A stretch of 64,000 nt of DNA. It comes from Heterobasidion occidentale. Lineage: Eukaryota; Basidiomycota; Agaricomycetes; Russulales; Bondarzewiaceae. The notes under the pieces are model-generated. The model was given only the letters and a program-made list of their open reading frames with translations, ran no database searches and had not been told where the DNA came from. The position numbers were made by a program, and so were the translations under genes. How positions within the stretch are numbered: position 1 is the first letter of the stretch; each line of letters begins with the position of its first letter. Below are positions 44,532 to 56,220 of this stretch, in pieces. The stretch lies in NCBI GenBank assembly GCA_039111635.1, contig JBCAQO010000002.1:930001-994000 (forward strand). Reading direction: 5' to 3'.

Positions 44532-44532
44532 T

Positions 44533-45122
44533 TGTTACGAACTGCTTGTTCAGTAACCCAAGAGTAACAGGTTCTTCCCTAGGTTGCACAGTGGACTGAG
44601 TGGTGGGCGGAGTCTCGACTGTTATCAGGCAATGATACAGGAGGGAATAGTGATTAGCTCTAAGAGTCCTGTATGCGTAGATACAGGGGGAACGAAGAGA
44701 ATAGACTGAAGATCCTCAGCCTATTCTATGGGCCTTGTATACTGTATGGGGTATAGGGTAAGAGTCCGTGTGCTTCTCCAGGTTTCCATCCTAAGAGAGC
44801 TGTGGCCGCCGTCTTTCTCTCCGGCGCCTACTCTTGTACTTCTCTAGTCGCACTGATCCATCATGGTGCGACGAGGTGCTTACCCGTAAGCCCTAAGCCC
44901 ATGGCATGTGAATGCCTCTCTTTATTACTGTGTGAACTCCGTGAGCCTTGTGTCCCTCTCATATAGCCTCTACCGATGTCTTGAAGAACCATTGGTCTTG
45001 TCGGCTCCTAAGGACATGCCGAATACCTTGATGTACGCTCCGTAGTGGAGCCGCCTAGCATGTGATGCTTGATCCATCGGTTAGACCGACCCCGAAGGGC
45101 CCCGATCGGTCAAGTCATAACA
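44533..45122 (-). repeat. 3' LTR of element C
   Basis: About 590 bp, TGTTA..TAACA ends, next to the polypurine tract complement at 45123-45133. Confidence 0.93.
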
Positions 45123-45949
45123 TTACCCCCTTTCTAGGTCCCAACTCCTGAGGGGACTACTCGCATTGAGCTTCATCGTCATTCCACATACAATTGCTTT
45201 CTGGTCGTCAAATAGATTGGGATGCGTCTTCCCAATATCACTTCGTTTTCTGGGGCGAAGACCGACCTACGTCGTTTACAACGCCTAGGAGTTTTCCGTC
45301 TCCGTTGAGCTGTTTGATCCAGGATCATAGCAATATCAGCCGTAATATTGCATCACCCTCGGTGTTCTTCCTTCACGGACGTTTTGTGTGAGTACACTCC
45401 TAGAGTCGATAGGCAGTTACTCGACCAGGACTCCCTGGTAGGTTTGATGAGCCAGTGTCATCTGGCAACGATGCAGAAAGGTGTCGTGCGAATGATTGTG
45501 AGATGAAATAGAAACTCGTCTGTGGATGGGTGCGTGTCGTTCTTCTTCAAAATACCGAAGGCCATGCTTCAGTGTTTCCAGGATAGATCTTCATCTCCTT
45601 GATCTCCGGTATCGAGGGGGACTCCAGGTGTGTGGGTTGATCGCTTTACTAAGGCTTAGGCCCACCAACCTATCGAGGGTGAACAGTCCTCGACTTGTTT
45701 TGAGTCCGGCAAGACCCCTTTGAAGATCCCTAACTCTGTCAGCCCCATACGGTGGCCCATCTTGGTTAGAGATTGAGTGTTCATCCAGAGTTTGTTTTTC
45801 ACAAGGGAGCGAGCATGTAGCAGCGCTCCGCGTATTGAACACGAGGTAAGGACTTTGAAGAATAGACTTTGAACCCCATGGTGTTTTGAATGGACCATGG
45901 TATCCACCTTGACGGTAATTATGCGGGGTCAGCGTAAGGTATGCCCTGG

Positions 45950-47700
45950 TAGTTTATCGTCGTGCCAGACGTCCGTAGTTTTGCGTCTTTGCGGACGTCG
46001 GCTAGTTTATCCTTAAGTCGTCGCGGACTGAGGCTAGTTTATACACAAGTCGTTGCGGACTGCCCTGCTAGTTTAAACCAAGGTCGTTGCGGACCTGAGG
46101 CTAGTTTATACACAAGCCGTTGCGGACTGCCCTGCTAGTTTAAACCAAGGTCGTTGCGGACCTATCCATCTTCCAACGTAGGAGTACCTGTAAACAAGAC
46201 GGTAGACCTTTTCTGTGCGCCAGAACATTCATCGGTGATGCACATAGGGCCCTAGACCAAGTACAGCCATCTTGACAGGGTTCCCATTGAGGTAAGATGG
46301 TGACGGTTTATACTATATCAAACCGGATAACTTATAGAGTTGCGAGAATAGGTTTGAAAGCCTATTTTGACACAACTCACATGGCCCTGTAGACAGAAGG
46401 GCAGCTCAGTTTATCATCATGAAGGACGGCAACTAGTTTATAGTCATTGCGGACGTCCGCTATCGCCTGGCTTGAACCCCCGAGCCTCGATAGATTTAAT
46501 CCTCTGGGGTGAGGGTAGTTTAAGGTCATTTCGCACTATTGTAGCTGGAAGCGGTAATTCCAGCTCCAATACGATCCCTAGAACAAGGGATAATAGTTTA
46601 TCGTCATTGCGGACTAGATTAACATCGTGGTGTCAACAACGATGTCAATCGACATCTCCTATGCCGAAAGGAGCAGTAGTTTAACGTCTTTGCGGACGCA
46701 GTAATGCCAAGACATATCTCATGTTTGGACACTGCTCATGACCCTGTAAGGAAAGGGTAATCCCAGTTTAACGCCATGGAGGGCGTCCGTAGTTTATCGT
46801 CATTGCGGACCCGTAGTTTATCGTCATTGCGGACCCGTAGTTTATCGTCATTGCGGACCCCCAAACACGAGGCACGATCCCAGTTGCCTCTTGACTGGCC
46901 CTTGAAGCGGAATCCTTACTTCGGACTTCAAGGGTAGAATGGGAGCGCCATGGAGTAGTTGTGGTCTTGTCGGATGACTGTCAACCCGCTCCATGTCCCC
47001 AAACCCCTCGCACGGAATTGAACCGTGTCGACCCCATATTCTTTTACTGTAGGGCGTATGGAATATGGAAGCGCCTGACCTAGTCGGCAGGGTTCCGCAA
47101 CGGTGGAGGCCCCTCACTTCCACCGTCTGCCAGAATACAACCACTCGCCGGTCTTGGTAGCTTTAGCGTCGTTCCGGACGGTAACTAGTTTATCGTCATT
47201 GCGGACCAAGCCTTTCATAGTTTTACATCGTTGCGGATGTCTTTTCTCCGTTTTGGGTTACTAATAGAGTGCGGCCATTAGTTCCTGCATCGCAGATAGG
47301 GCCCCCTAATGCGGAAACGACCCTGTAAAACCGGAGATCCAAAGTGGGACGTCCAAGACACCTGTCAGACCTTGACAGCGAGGTTGGTCCACCATTCCCC
47401 AACGGCAAACATGCAACACGATTTCCCACCAATATTCATGCATCATTCATGTACCAGTACCAAGGTTATGTTGTGAATCCTAAGGGCCTCCTAATGCGGA
47501 AAGGGCCCTGTAAAACTGGGGATCCAAGCGGGACGCCCGATTCGCTTGTCAGAATACCTCTTGACAACGAGAGTGTTAGATGCTTGTCCTTGTCTTGAGA
47601 CCGGAGGGCTGCAACGCGAAATGGTCAGGTACTTCCCCTGCCTTCTTATCTTTTCACAGTTTAACGTCATGCAGGACGTCCGTTCCAGCGTCCTGTGCGT
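45950..47700 (-). repeat. Motif array in the element C 3' region
   Basis: Reverse complement of the array in B (plus-strand form TAGTTTAWCGTCATTGCGGAC). C has local expansions absent from B: three perfect 24-bp tandem copies at about 46789-46860 and a duplication of about 62 bp at 46025-46160. Confidence 0.75.
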
Positions 47701-47883
47701 GAAACCGGTACCTGTGGTGCGGAGGGTCCTTCCCTCTCCGTCACCGTGTTAAAGGTCAGGGGTTCCTCAACTCCCTTGCCTAATATCCTCCGCCAATGTC
47801 CCCGTAATCCCCGTATCCTTCATCTGGCCGGTAATAGGGATCAATGTCGTCGTAATTTCCGTCTTCGACCTCATCCCAGGCGT

Positions 47884-48537
47884 CTAGTTCTGCTCAAGTC
47901 CAGGAAGTAGTTCGCTGAGTCGGGCGCTGGCGGATTGGAGTTCTTCTACCAATGTGTGGATGCGCTCCTTCAGCTCGATTATCTCGAGGACGGTTTGGAG
48001 TCGGTGAATCTCTTGGTCGAGTTCTTCTAGGACTGCTTCGCCTTGGCTGAAGGATTGTCCTTGCCCTTTGGTTCCCTCGTCCCTCATTCCTCCTGTACCT
48101 TGGAGGGTGTTCCTCATTGCTGCCTCCTGCATCCTGCCCAGTGGATTGTCCTGTCGACGCGGGAGGAAGGGTTTCTCGATCCCTTTGGGCCTGTCGTTGA
48201 ACCGTAGTCCAGACGTACTCTGTCTGGACGGTTGCGTCTCGGCTACCTGTAGCTGGGGTCGTTCTGTTGGCTCCAGCGTTCCATGGTTGGACGCGGAATG
48301 GGTCAATCCGAACGGGATGGGCGTGGGAGGAATGGCCCATGTTGGTGTGTGAGATGAGGGCAGGTAGGAGCTCCAGATTGATAAAGGAGGAGAACTCGTC
48401 CGGGTGAATGAGTAAGGCTTAACCCCCATTATTTCCTCGGGCATACCAGGAGGCGGCCCTATGATCATCTGCATAGGCCAGAAGCCTGACCTGGTCGCTT
48501 GCGTCAGCGAGGCGTTGGGGTATGTTGTCGCTCTCAC
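47884..48537 (-). CDS. Extra ORF after pol in element C (frame b, part 2)
   Basis: 217 codons, matching 35872-36459 of B with a one-residue length difference and ending in the same coiled coil (LEELDQEIHRLQTVLEIIEL). It is intact here while the overlapping frame a is interrupted by a TAA at 48419. No known domain; function unknown. Confidence 0.45.
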   Translation of the reverse strand: MRATTYPNASLTQATRSGFWPMQMIIGPPPGMPEEIMGVKPYSFTRTSSPPLSIWSSYLPSSHTPTWAIPPTPIPFGLTHSASNHGTLEPTERPQLQVAETQPSRQSTSGLRFNDRPKGIEKPFLPRRQDNPLGRMQEAAMRNTLQGTGGMRDEGTKGQGQSFSQGEAVLEELDQEIHRLQTVLEIIELKERIHTLVEELQSASARLSELLPGLEQN

Positions 48538-49159
48538 TCCCTGGTTGCCCTGCGAAGAAGTTAGCGAGCCTTTGTAAGGCCAGCGCTGTGGCCATTTGAA
48601 TTACCGCGGAGATGGTGGTGCGCTGGAGCAGCGCGTCTCCTAGCCCTTCCAATTCTCCGGGGTGCAGATTTCCACTACTGGTAGGGGGTCCTCTGGTCCT
48701 GGCAGCCGATGCACCAACCGCTGCTGGTTCTTGTACACCTCTCTCAGCAATTGTAGGCGATGCCAGGTCCGCAGGGTTTCCCGGTCTTCCTCCGCCTCTC
48801 GTTTCCTGCCTTGTGTCTCCTTGAGCCAACGCTGTCGTCGGTTGCGGAGGCGTTGTCGGAGTAGGTCTTCCTTCTTCTTGGTGTCTTTCATCGTGCTCGT
48901 CATGAGCTCTCTCAAACCAGGGTGAGGTTCGGGAATCCGTTCGAGCTTCGACGGTGAGCGCGGTTTGGTGGACAACGATCGGTATGGGAATTCCTTCTGG
49001 AGTCGCTGGGCGGCTGCCTCGGCTAGGACGTCCAGTGTCGGGGTTGGCCATGGCCAGAATGATGTCTGGTGAGGGGTTTCTTGAAGGGGAGGAGGTAGTT
49101 CCGTCATCGATGAGCATGGCACGTCCAGGGGAATAATCAAGGGAGGAGTGGTCGGACAT
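48419..49159 (-). pseudogene. Extra ORF after pol in element C (frame a, truncated)
   Basis: 246 codons equivalent to the first half of 35187-36563 in B; a TAA after GNNGG ends it, and the frame is open again at 48340-47894. Low-complexity Pro/Glu/Arg-rich product with the same helical patch as in B. Confidence 0.45.
48640..49140 (-). CDS. Overlapping ORF after pol in element C (frame b, part 1)
   Basis: 166 codons, same length and ends as 35206-35706 in B, with charged helical composition (KREAEEDRETLRTW). Conservation of length in two diverged copies is the reason to list it. Function unknown. Confidence 0.45.
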   Translation of the reverse strand: MIIPLDVPCSSMTELPPPLQETPHQTSFWPWPTPTLDVLAEAAAQRLQKEFPYRSLSTKPRSPSKLERIPEPHPGLRELMTSTMKDTKKKEDLLRQRLRNRRQRWLKETQGRKREAEEDRETLRTWHRLQLLREVYKNQQRLVHRLPGPEDPLPVVEICTPENWKG

Positions 49160-49218
49160 GTACTGGGGAAGGATTCTTGCTTTGAAAAAGGGGGGGGTGT
49201 CCCCCTTTTTATACCTTT

Positions 49219-51255
49219 CTAAAGCCTAATCGCCGCTGGCCGGGGCTTGTCTGGGTAGCTTTCGTGGAATTCACGAAGCACCTCATCGGCCGTGTCTTTG
49301 AGGAGGGCAAAGGGTTCCCAAGTATTATCGGCCTCGGAGTATCCGACCCACTTGACAAGGTATTTGGTTCCTCGTCCCTGACGTCGGGAGTCCAGGATGG
49401 CCTCCACTTCATAGTGCTCTTCTTCGTTCAAGATCTCCGGGGCAGGTCTGGGAAAGTTCCTTCCGTGGGCCTCTGTCTCATGATATTCTGTGAGTACGGA
49501 GGCATGAAACACCGGGTGTATTTTCCATGTTTCCGGTATCTTCAGCCGATAAGCCAGAGGGCCGATTCTTTCGGTCACTGAAAAGGGGCCATAGCGCCTA
49601 GGTGCTAGCTTGAATTTCGGATGAGTCGTCCGAATATGGGTTCCTTCTAACCAAACTTGGGTTCCTACTTCCCACTGTGGAAGTTTCCTGTGTAGGTCCC
49701 GGTCCTTGGCGTGCTGCGCTGCTATTTGTAGACTTGCGGCCGCATCTTCTTGGACTTCTTTGATTAGCTGCAAACGTTCAGTTACTGCGGGCACCTTGGT
49801 CTCCAGAGCTGAGTCGACCGAATATGGTGGATTGAACCCGTAGAGGACTTCAAACGGCGACTTCCCAGTGGTGGAATGCTTCCGAGTGTTGTGGGAGAAT
49901 TCTGCGAAGGGGATCAAGTCTACCCAATTATCTTGGTGGTAGTTACAAAACACTCGCAAGAATTGCTCGATCTCTTGGTTTACCCGTTCTGTTTCTCCGT
50001 CTGTTTGGGGATGGTAAGCCGTGCTGAGGGCAGGGGTGATTCCCATTCCTTTCCATAGTTCTCTTGTGAACTTTGCCGCAAATTGAGGACCTCTGTCAGA
50101 CACCACCTTGGTCGGTAAGCCATATCGTTTGAACACATTGTCCTGGAAGAGCGTTGTAGTTTCTTCGGCCGTGATTGTCTTTTTGCACGGAGTTATGACT
50201 ATTCCTTTTGACAGGCCTTGATCAACCACTACATTTATCGAGTCGTAGCCTCTGCTTTCTGGGAGGTCTGTTACGAAGTCGGTGGAGATGAAGCGCCAAG
50301 GGACATTTGTGGTTTCCAGTGGTTGGATCGGTGGATGGGTCCTATGGGGCAGGTTCTTGGTAGATTGGCAGACTGCACATCCATCCACATATGCGTGTAC
50401 AAATTTGGTCATGCTTGACCACCAATAATGGCGTTGGACCAATTCTAAGGTCTTTGCTCGGCCCGGGTGTCCTGTAGCCATAGTGTCATGGTGCGTTTTG
50501 ACAATCATTCGTCGAAGGAGGTCGTCCTTTGGGACACATATGTAACTGTTGCGTCTTGTGATGCCATCTTCATGTGTCCATTTTCCTAGGTCGCCCTTCA
50601 TTGCGTTTGGTCCTTTTTCCAGCAATTTCTTGAGGGCGACGTCGACTAGCAAATTGTGTTCCGAGCGCGCGTGTCGAATAAGGGAGAGGATGTCCGAGGA
50701 TACGAGTTCCGTTGCTTTGACGTGTATGCCTTCGCTTGGCTCTACTAGAGTTTCGCTGGACTCGGTGAAAAGTCTGGATGGGAGTAGAGTCTGTGCCTTG
50801 TTATCAGATTCCACCCCCTCACTAAGGTCTGGACGCCTGGACAGAGCATCGGCATGATTAGTAGTTCCAGCTTTGTAACTGAGCTGGAAGTCAAATCGAG
50901 ACAAAAACAGACTCCAGCGTGCTTGTCGCCTTGATAGGTTGCGTGCGGTCTGAAAGTGTTCCAGATTCTTGTGGTCCGTCCAGACCTCAAAGGGGTGTCG
51001 AGCGCCTTCGAGGTAGTGTTTCCAGTGCTCCAGCGCCTTGATAATAGCAAGGAGTTCGCGATCATGCACGTCATAATTCCGTTCGGGTGGTGAGAATGAA
51101 CCCGAGAGGTATGCAACGGGGTGCCTGTCGTTATCAGGTCCTTCCTGTAAGAGGACTGCACCGTATGCAGCGAGGGAAGCGTCGGTGACGAGCCGGTAGG
51201 GACGCATCGGGTCAGGGTATAATAGGACGGGTTGACTAATGAAGGCTTTCTTCAA
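49219..51255 (-). pseudogene. pol: Pol of element C: RNase H, integrase, chromodomain part
   Basis: 678-codon open frame. It begins at the end of RT (MKKAFISQPVLLYPDP) and contains RNase H (TDASLAAYGAVLLQEG, WTDHKNLEHF). The integrase zinc region ends CAVCQST, and the catalytic core has STDFVTDL and SDRGPQFAAKF. The chromodomain (HYEVEAILDSRR, VKWVGYSEADNTWEP) ends the protein. It is cut off from the RT frame by a one-base loss at about 51255, next to which the RT frame terminates. Compared with B this half has no internal stop. Confidence 0.9.
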
Positions 51256-53152
51256 TCATCAAATGCCTGTTGACACTCCGTGGTCCAGTCCCACCTCGTA
51301 TCTTTCTTCGTGAGGTCGTGTAGGGGCCGAGCGATCAAGGAGAACTTGTCAATGAATCGCCGGTAAAAGTTCCCTAAACCTAAGAAAGAGCGGATGTCGC
51401 GCACTGTGCGCGGGATGGGCCATTCCTGGATGGCTTCAATCTTCGAGTCTTCCATAGCGACGTGGTCTTTCGAAATCGTGTACCCAAGGTAGTTCAGCTT
51501 CTCCTTGTGGAATTCGCATTTCTCTGGTTTGAGGTAAAGATCGTTGTCGCGCAGGATTTGGAGGACTCGCTGAAGAATCACAATGTGTTCCGCTGTGGTT
51601 TTTGTGAAGATGAGGATGTCGTCCATATATACCGCTATTTTCCGGGCCAAGATGAGTTCCTGAAAGATCATGTTCATCATGGCTTGGAAGGTTCCCGGGG
51701 AATTGCAGAGCCCAAAGAACATCACTGTGGGTTCAAAAAGCCCCAAGGGTGTGATGAAAGCCGCTTTGGATTTGTCTCCTTTCTTGATGCGCACGTTGTT
51801 ATATCCCCACCAAACATCGAGTTTCGAGAACACCGTTGCGCCTTTAATAACATCCAATAGTTCTTGGATTAGTGGTAGAGGGCAGACGTCTCGAACGGTG
51901 TGTTCGTTGAGGTGGCGATAATCTTGTACCGGACGGAGCTTCCCATCTTTCTTGTTTATAAAGAAGAAAGAGGCCGCGCTATGTGCTGTTGATCGACGTA
52001 TCGTCCCTCTAGCAAGGTGCTCCTTGACGAATTTCCCTAGTTCATCATGTTTTTCTGGGCTCAAAGGAAATATTCGTGGAGCCTGGGGTACAAAAGATGG
52101 CTTGAGGTTTATCGCATGGTCCCATATGCTGTGTTGGGGGAGCCTCTGTGATCGCCTTTCACTGAAGATGTCGAGGTAAGAATGATATTCTATCGGCACC
52201 CGACTCTTCAAGTCGGTGGTGTCGATTTCTTCCTCCAGGTCCTCATCAAAGCTTGCGAACCCCGAGGGTTCTGGAGCTACCTTCCTGATGACGGGTTCTC
52301 CTGCGCTATCCATTGCGGAGGAGTCAAACGGTGTTTGCGCTTCTTCAGCGACTTTTCCTGAAGCTTTGCCCTGGGCTACCTCTTGCTGAGCTCGCCGGTG
52401 TTCCTTCCTTTCGGTTACTTGTTCCTCGAGCCATTTCCGAGCTTTGCGTTGTCGGGATTTGTGCTCGAGCAATTCTATGAACCGAGTTTTCCACTCCTTT
52501 GCGGGTACTTGGTTCCATTGTTCTTTAGTCCAAGTCCACGAAGGTCCTACCGGTTCTGAGACAAGATGCGGTTTCGTCCGCTGGGGAATCTTGTCGCCGC
52601 GTAGTTCAGCTAGCCATGCCTTCTTGGTAGGCTCTTCCCTTGCCTTGGTAAACCCATATGGTTGTTGGCATTCTCTGGGGCATCGATCAAAGCGTACTTC
52701 ACGGCGCCTCCACCCGATGGAGGGTCGTGGTATTTCAACCAATCCGTTCCTAGGAGCATGTTGTCTTTCCCTAGATTGGTGATGAACATCTGGACGCATT
52801 CGGTGTGAGTTCTCCCCCGTCTATCCTTGACGGTGAGATTTGCGTCTAGGCCTCGTCGTATGAGGCCTGCCTTGTTGATGGTGTCATCGACATTGCGAAC
52901 ACGGATGGGGCGGTTTAAAGGATAGGTGGGAAGGTTGTGCTTCTGTACCCACTTCTCGTTTACCAAAATCCCTTCACATGCTGAGTCGATGGCGGCCCTG
53001 GCTCCAGCGCTTCTTCCTCGAGTTGTTAATCGCACATCAAGTCGAATGGGGGTGATGATACGGCTGGTCATTGCTCCGATTCGAATACATGATGGGGAAT
53101 CATACTCGAGTTTCCTCGACCCTCTCTCTTCGGCTGGTGAAGGAGAGGTCAA
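51252..53152 (-). pseudogene. pol: Pol of element C: protease and reverse transcriptase part
   Basis: The protease (DSACEG, LGTDWL) is read from the gag stop at 53152 down to 52610 and is then shifted by a one-base loss in a C run at about 52722. The RT frame is open 52799-51252 with APRIFPLSPEKHDELGKF, KDGKLRPVQDYRHLNEH, FFGLCNSPGTFQAMMN and YMDD (AVYMDDILIF), ending in ECQQAFDD-stop because of the second lesion. Gag and pol are in different frames, with a short overlap at the gag TGA. Confidence 0.9.
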
Positions 53153-54372
53153 GAAAAATCCTCCGCCAGGTCCACCAACATTTGCTTTGCCTTGGCCTCC
53201 CCTACTTCTTGGAAGAGCGCTCGGACGCCATTAGTATCACTGACGGGTCCGTTTCTTCGTCGTCCGTTAGGCGGTACGTAGCGCTCTCCATTGCCCTGGC
53301 ATGATCCTCCCCTTCTCGCGGAAGGGTCCTCACGTTCCATCGAATTACCAGGTTGTGGTACCCGACGGTGGTGGCCATGAGAACTCCCCTCCTCCAATCC
53401 TCGATGTAGTCGCGCATCGTTTCCCACCGGGGATTCTTGGTCGTCTTCATCCTCCATGTCTGCAGCGCGAGTTCGTCTACCTCCTCCGCCCACCGACTTG
53501 CGCGGATTTCCTCGAGACGGGGGAACGCCTCTACGAGGGGAACGACAATCAGCTATCCCGTGCCCTGGTTTTCCGCAATTGTAGCAGGAAAAGGGAGCAG
53601 GTCTCTTGCCATTGTATACGCGCTTGTTCCGACTGGCGTCTCTTTTGCGAGAGGCGTCAATATCCATGTCAACCACCTGGTTGTTCATTCTGCGAGGAGC
53701 GGTGGTAGAGTTATAACAACGAGCTGGTTGGAGGTGAAAGCGATTGAGGAAGTCGCTTCGGAATGAGGTGGAGTTGGCGAGGATCGCCTTTTGAGCACTT
53801 TGGGCTCTTAGGTGTCCATCTATTTCACAGGCAGTGTTGACCCAATCTTGGATCATGTCCTTTGGCGGTGTTTCTTTGTCATAGATTTTGTCCATGACCC
53901 TTGGATCGAGCCCTCTCTGGAAGTAAGGAACCTGTTCCTTGTCGGTGATGTCGGCGTCGGCGGCGATAAGGATGAATTGATTTGAATATTCATCCACCGT
54001 CATCTTTCCCTGAGAGAAAGACATGAGGGCGCTTCGGGCCTTGTCCGTAAGGTTTGTTTCCTTGAACTGGAGTTTAAACCTGTCATGGAAGTCGGACCAA
54101 GTCCCTAGGGTTTTGGGCGGGGTCGCCCCTACTGTCTTCTTCAGGAAACTTTCTGCCCAGACGCCGGCTGTTCCATATCTCATGCATGAGAGGGCTAGGG
54201 AAACCTTGTCCGCATCCGTCTTGTATCGGTCCGATTCTGCTGTAAAAAGGAGGAGGAAATTCATGATGAATTTCTGCGATTGTGTTCGGTCTCCCTCGAA
54301 GTTATCAGGGAGTTTGAGCTTGCCCCTTCCCAGCGATGTTAGTGCGGGGGGGTCTGTAGGATTTGTCGACAT
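53149..54372 (-). CDS. gag: Gag of element C
   Basis: 407 codons from ATG 54372, intact. The gag core and one CCHC knuckle (CYNCGKPGHGIADC) are followed by an Arg/Gly-rich tail, nearly identical to A. The ATG is preceded by an open frame reaching back to the primer-binding site without another ATG, encoding an acidic Glu/Ser-rich stretch shared with A and B. It ends in TGA, overlapping the start of the pol frame. Confidence 0.9.
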   Translation of the reverse strand: MSTNPTDPPALTSLGRGKLKLPDNFEGDRTQSQKFIMNFLLLFTAESDRYKTDADKVSLALSCMRYGTAGVWAESFLKKTVGATPPKTLGTWSDFHDRFKLQFKETNLTDKARSALMSFSQGKMTVDEYSNQFILIAADADITDKEQVPYFQRGLDPRVMDKIYDKETPPKDMIQDWVNTACEIDGHLRAQSAQKAILANSTSFRSDFLNRFHLQPARCYNSTTAPRRMNNQVVDMDIDASRKRDASRNKRVYNGKRPAPFSCYNCGKPGHGIADCRSPRRGVPPSRGNPRKSVGGGGRRTRAADMEDEDDQESPVGNDARLHRGLEEGSSHGHHRRVPQPGNSMEREDPSARRGGSCQGNGERYVPPNGRRRNGPVSDTNGVRALFQEVGEAKAKQMLVDLAEDFS

Positions 54373-54831
54373 AATGTTTCGGGTGTTGATCAGTGTTTGA
54401 ATATCCGAGGATTCAGACTCGGATGTTCCTTCTTCTTCCTCCGATGTGTCCGGGATTTCCGGTTCGGGGTTCCTGTACTGGGGTGGCTCTACCCAGTCTT
54501 CTGCTATTTCATCCCAAGCCCACTCAGCTTCTGTTTCATCTTCTCTTGTGAAGAAGTATTGTCCTTCTCGGTACGAGCAGTTATCAAAGTTTGGGGGTGC
54601 TGGTCGGTTGGTGTCAGAGTAATACCAGCGGTTTTCTCTTTGATGGATAGGACGATTATTCTGCCGAAGTTGGTTGTGGGTTCGTCTAGTGCCTGGTGGA
54701 AATCCTAGGCCTAGGTCTTGCTCCAGGGTGTGTGAAGTAACTCTCTTCGGTAGGGGTCTATGCCACCGATGAGGGTTGTGAGAAAGAGTGTGGCAGCAAG
54801 CAGAGTGTGGTGCAAGGTAGGGGCAAAAGCG

Positions 54832-54841
54832 AGTCTATTCT
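54832..54841 (-). other. Self-primer binding site of element C
   Basis: Same decamer and two-base spacing from the 5' LTR as in A and B; complementary to AGTCTATTCT at the predicted transcript start in the LTR 54844-55434. Confidence 0.7.
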
Positions 54842-54843
54842 AG

Positions 54844-55434
54844 TGTTACGAACTGCTCGTTCAGTAACCCAAGAGTAACAGGTTCTTCCCTAGGTTGCAC
54901 AGTGGACTGAGTGGTGGACGAAGTCTCGACTGTATCAGGCTACGATACAGGAGGGAATTTATGATTAGCTCTAAGAGTCCTGTATGCGTAGATACAGGGG
55001 GAACGAAGAGAATAGACTGAAGATCCTCAGCCTATTCTATGGGCCTTATATACTGTATGGGGTATAGGGTAAGAGTCCGTGTGCTTCTCCAGGTTTCCAT
55101 CCTAAGAGAGCTGTGGTCGCCGTCTTTCTCAACCGGCGTCTACTCTTGTACTTCTCTAGTCGCACTGATCCATCATGGTGCGACGAGGTGCTTACCCATA
55201 AGCCCTAAGCCCATGGCATGTGAATGCCTCTCTTTATTACTGTGTGAACTCCGTGAGCCTCGTGTCCCTCTCATATAGCCTTTACCGATGTCTTGAAGAA
55301 CCATCGGTCTTGTCGGCTCCTAAGGACATGCCGAATACCTTGATGTACGCTCCGTAGTGGAGCCGCCTAGCATGTGATGCTTGATCCATCGGTTAGACCG
55401 ACCCCGAAGGGCCCCGATCGGTCAAGTCATAACA
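54844..55434 (-). repeat. 5' LTR of element C
   Basis: 591 bp; differs from the 3' LTR at roughly a dozen positions including small indels. Confidence 0.93.
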
Positions 55435-56220
55435 GTATGTTGACCAGGAAACCTTCATAGGAGCTTCACGGGGCCTCTCACTGCTCACTCGCTGCTCACC
55501 CACGTATGGGAACAGGGAGTGGACAGCTTATTCTGCAATTGGATGCCGCACTTTGACATAAGCGGCATAGCATATGACTCCGGAAACCCCTTGTTTAAAT
55601 ATTGAGGATTGAAATTTCAACTTTTGGCATCAGTAGATATACCAGCCAGGTCTGGAATTCCACAAGTGAAGTATAAAATAATACTAGCAAGGTATGAAGT
55701 ATAGATATTAGTGTTCCATTACCCTGATCAGACAATAAATGAAGTTTAATAAAAGAATAGACATAAGCATAGACTGGTAAGTATGTACTATGGTCTAGGA
55801 AGTGTTATTTGTTTGAATACTGGAAATATTCCTCAAAGAGTCTGGGAAACCTATGTACAAGCTGGTACACCAAATTGGGCAGGTGTGAGGGTGCCCATGC
55901 ATCAGACACTCAAATAATAATCATGTATGAGAGATAGGTCTAAGTGTTGTTTTATTCATTTTGCATGAAATTAGAGCCCTGCATCAAATATCATTCATGA
56001 TACTTCTACACAAAAGTTTCTGTATGTGAAATAATAGATAGAGCCACTTTCCATGCACAAATTCCTTACTCAGGCTCTGAGCTGTGTCCTGATTGCTCTA
56101 GACTACCTGTCCCGCTCCTTGCCACTGGTCCTGGACCTTTTTAGAGGCATCCACATCAATCAGAATAGCAAGCGCACATTGTGCTTGTCATTACCCATAA
56201 TGAAAACAACTTCTAACTGT
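55435..56220. other. AT-rich stretch between elements C and D
   Basis: No gene or repeat recognised. It does not continue the family-2 sequence found on the other side of element C. Confidence 0.5.

Larger units (their letters stand above)
42866..44532 (-). mobile_element. Family-2 element E, 3' end only
   Basis: On the minus strand: coding 3' end (44531-43710), polypurine tract and an 844-bp 3' LTR (43709-42866). It is inserted in the gag of F on one side and cut at 44532 by the LTR of element C on the other. Its 5' part is not in the window. Confidence 0.8.
44533..55434 (-). mobile_element. Ty3/gypsy chromovirus, family 1, element C (complete, decayed)
   Basis: Reverse orientation: 5' LTR 54844-55434, gag, pol, extra ORFs, 3' motif array, 3' LTR 44533-45122. 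The LTRs differ at roughly a dozen positions, so this copy is clearly older than B. Flanks are GCAAT on the left and GTATG on the right, so there is no target duplication. Pol has two frameshifts and the post-pol ORF has a stop. Confidence 0.93.

Noticed and set aside
46789..46860. CRISPR-like array
   Set aside because: The three 24-bp units are directly abutting tandem copies without spacers, within a eukaryotic retrotransposon.
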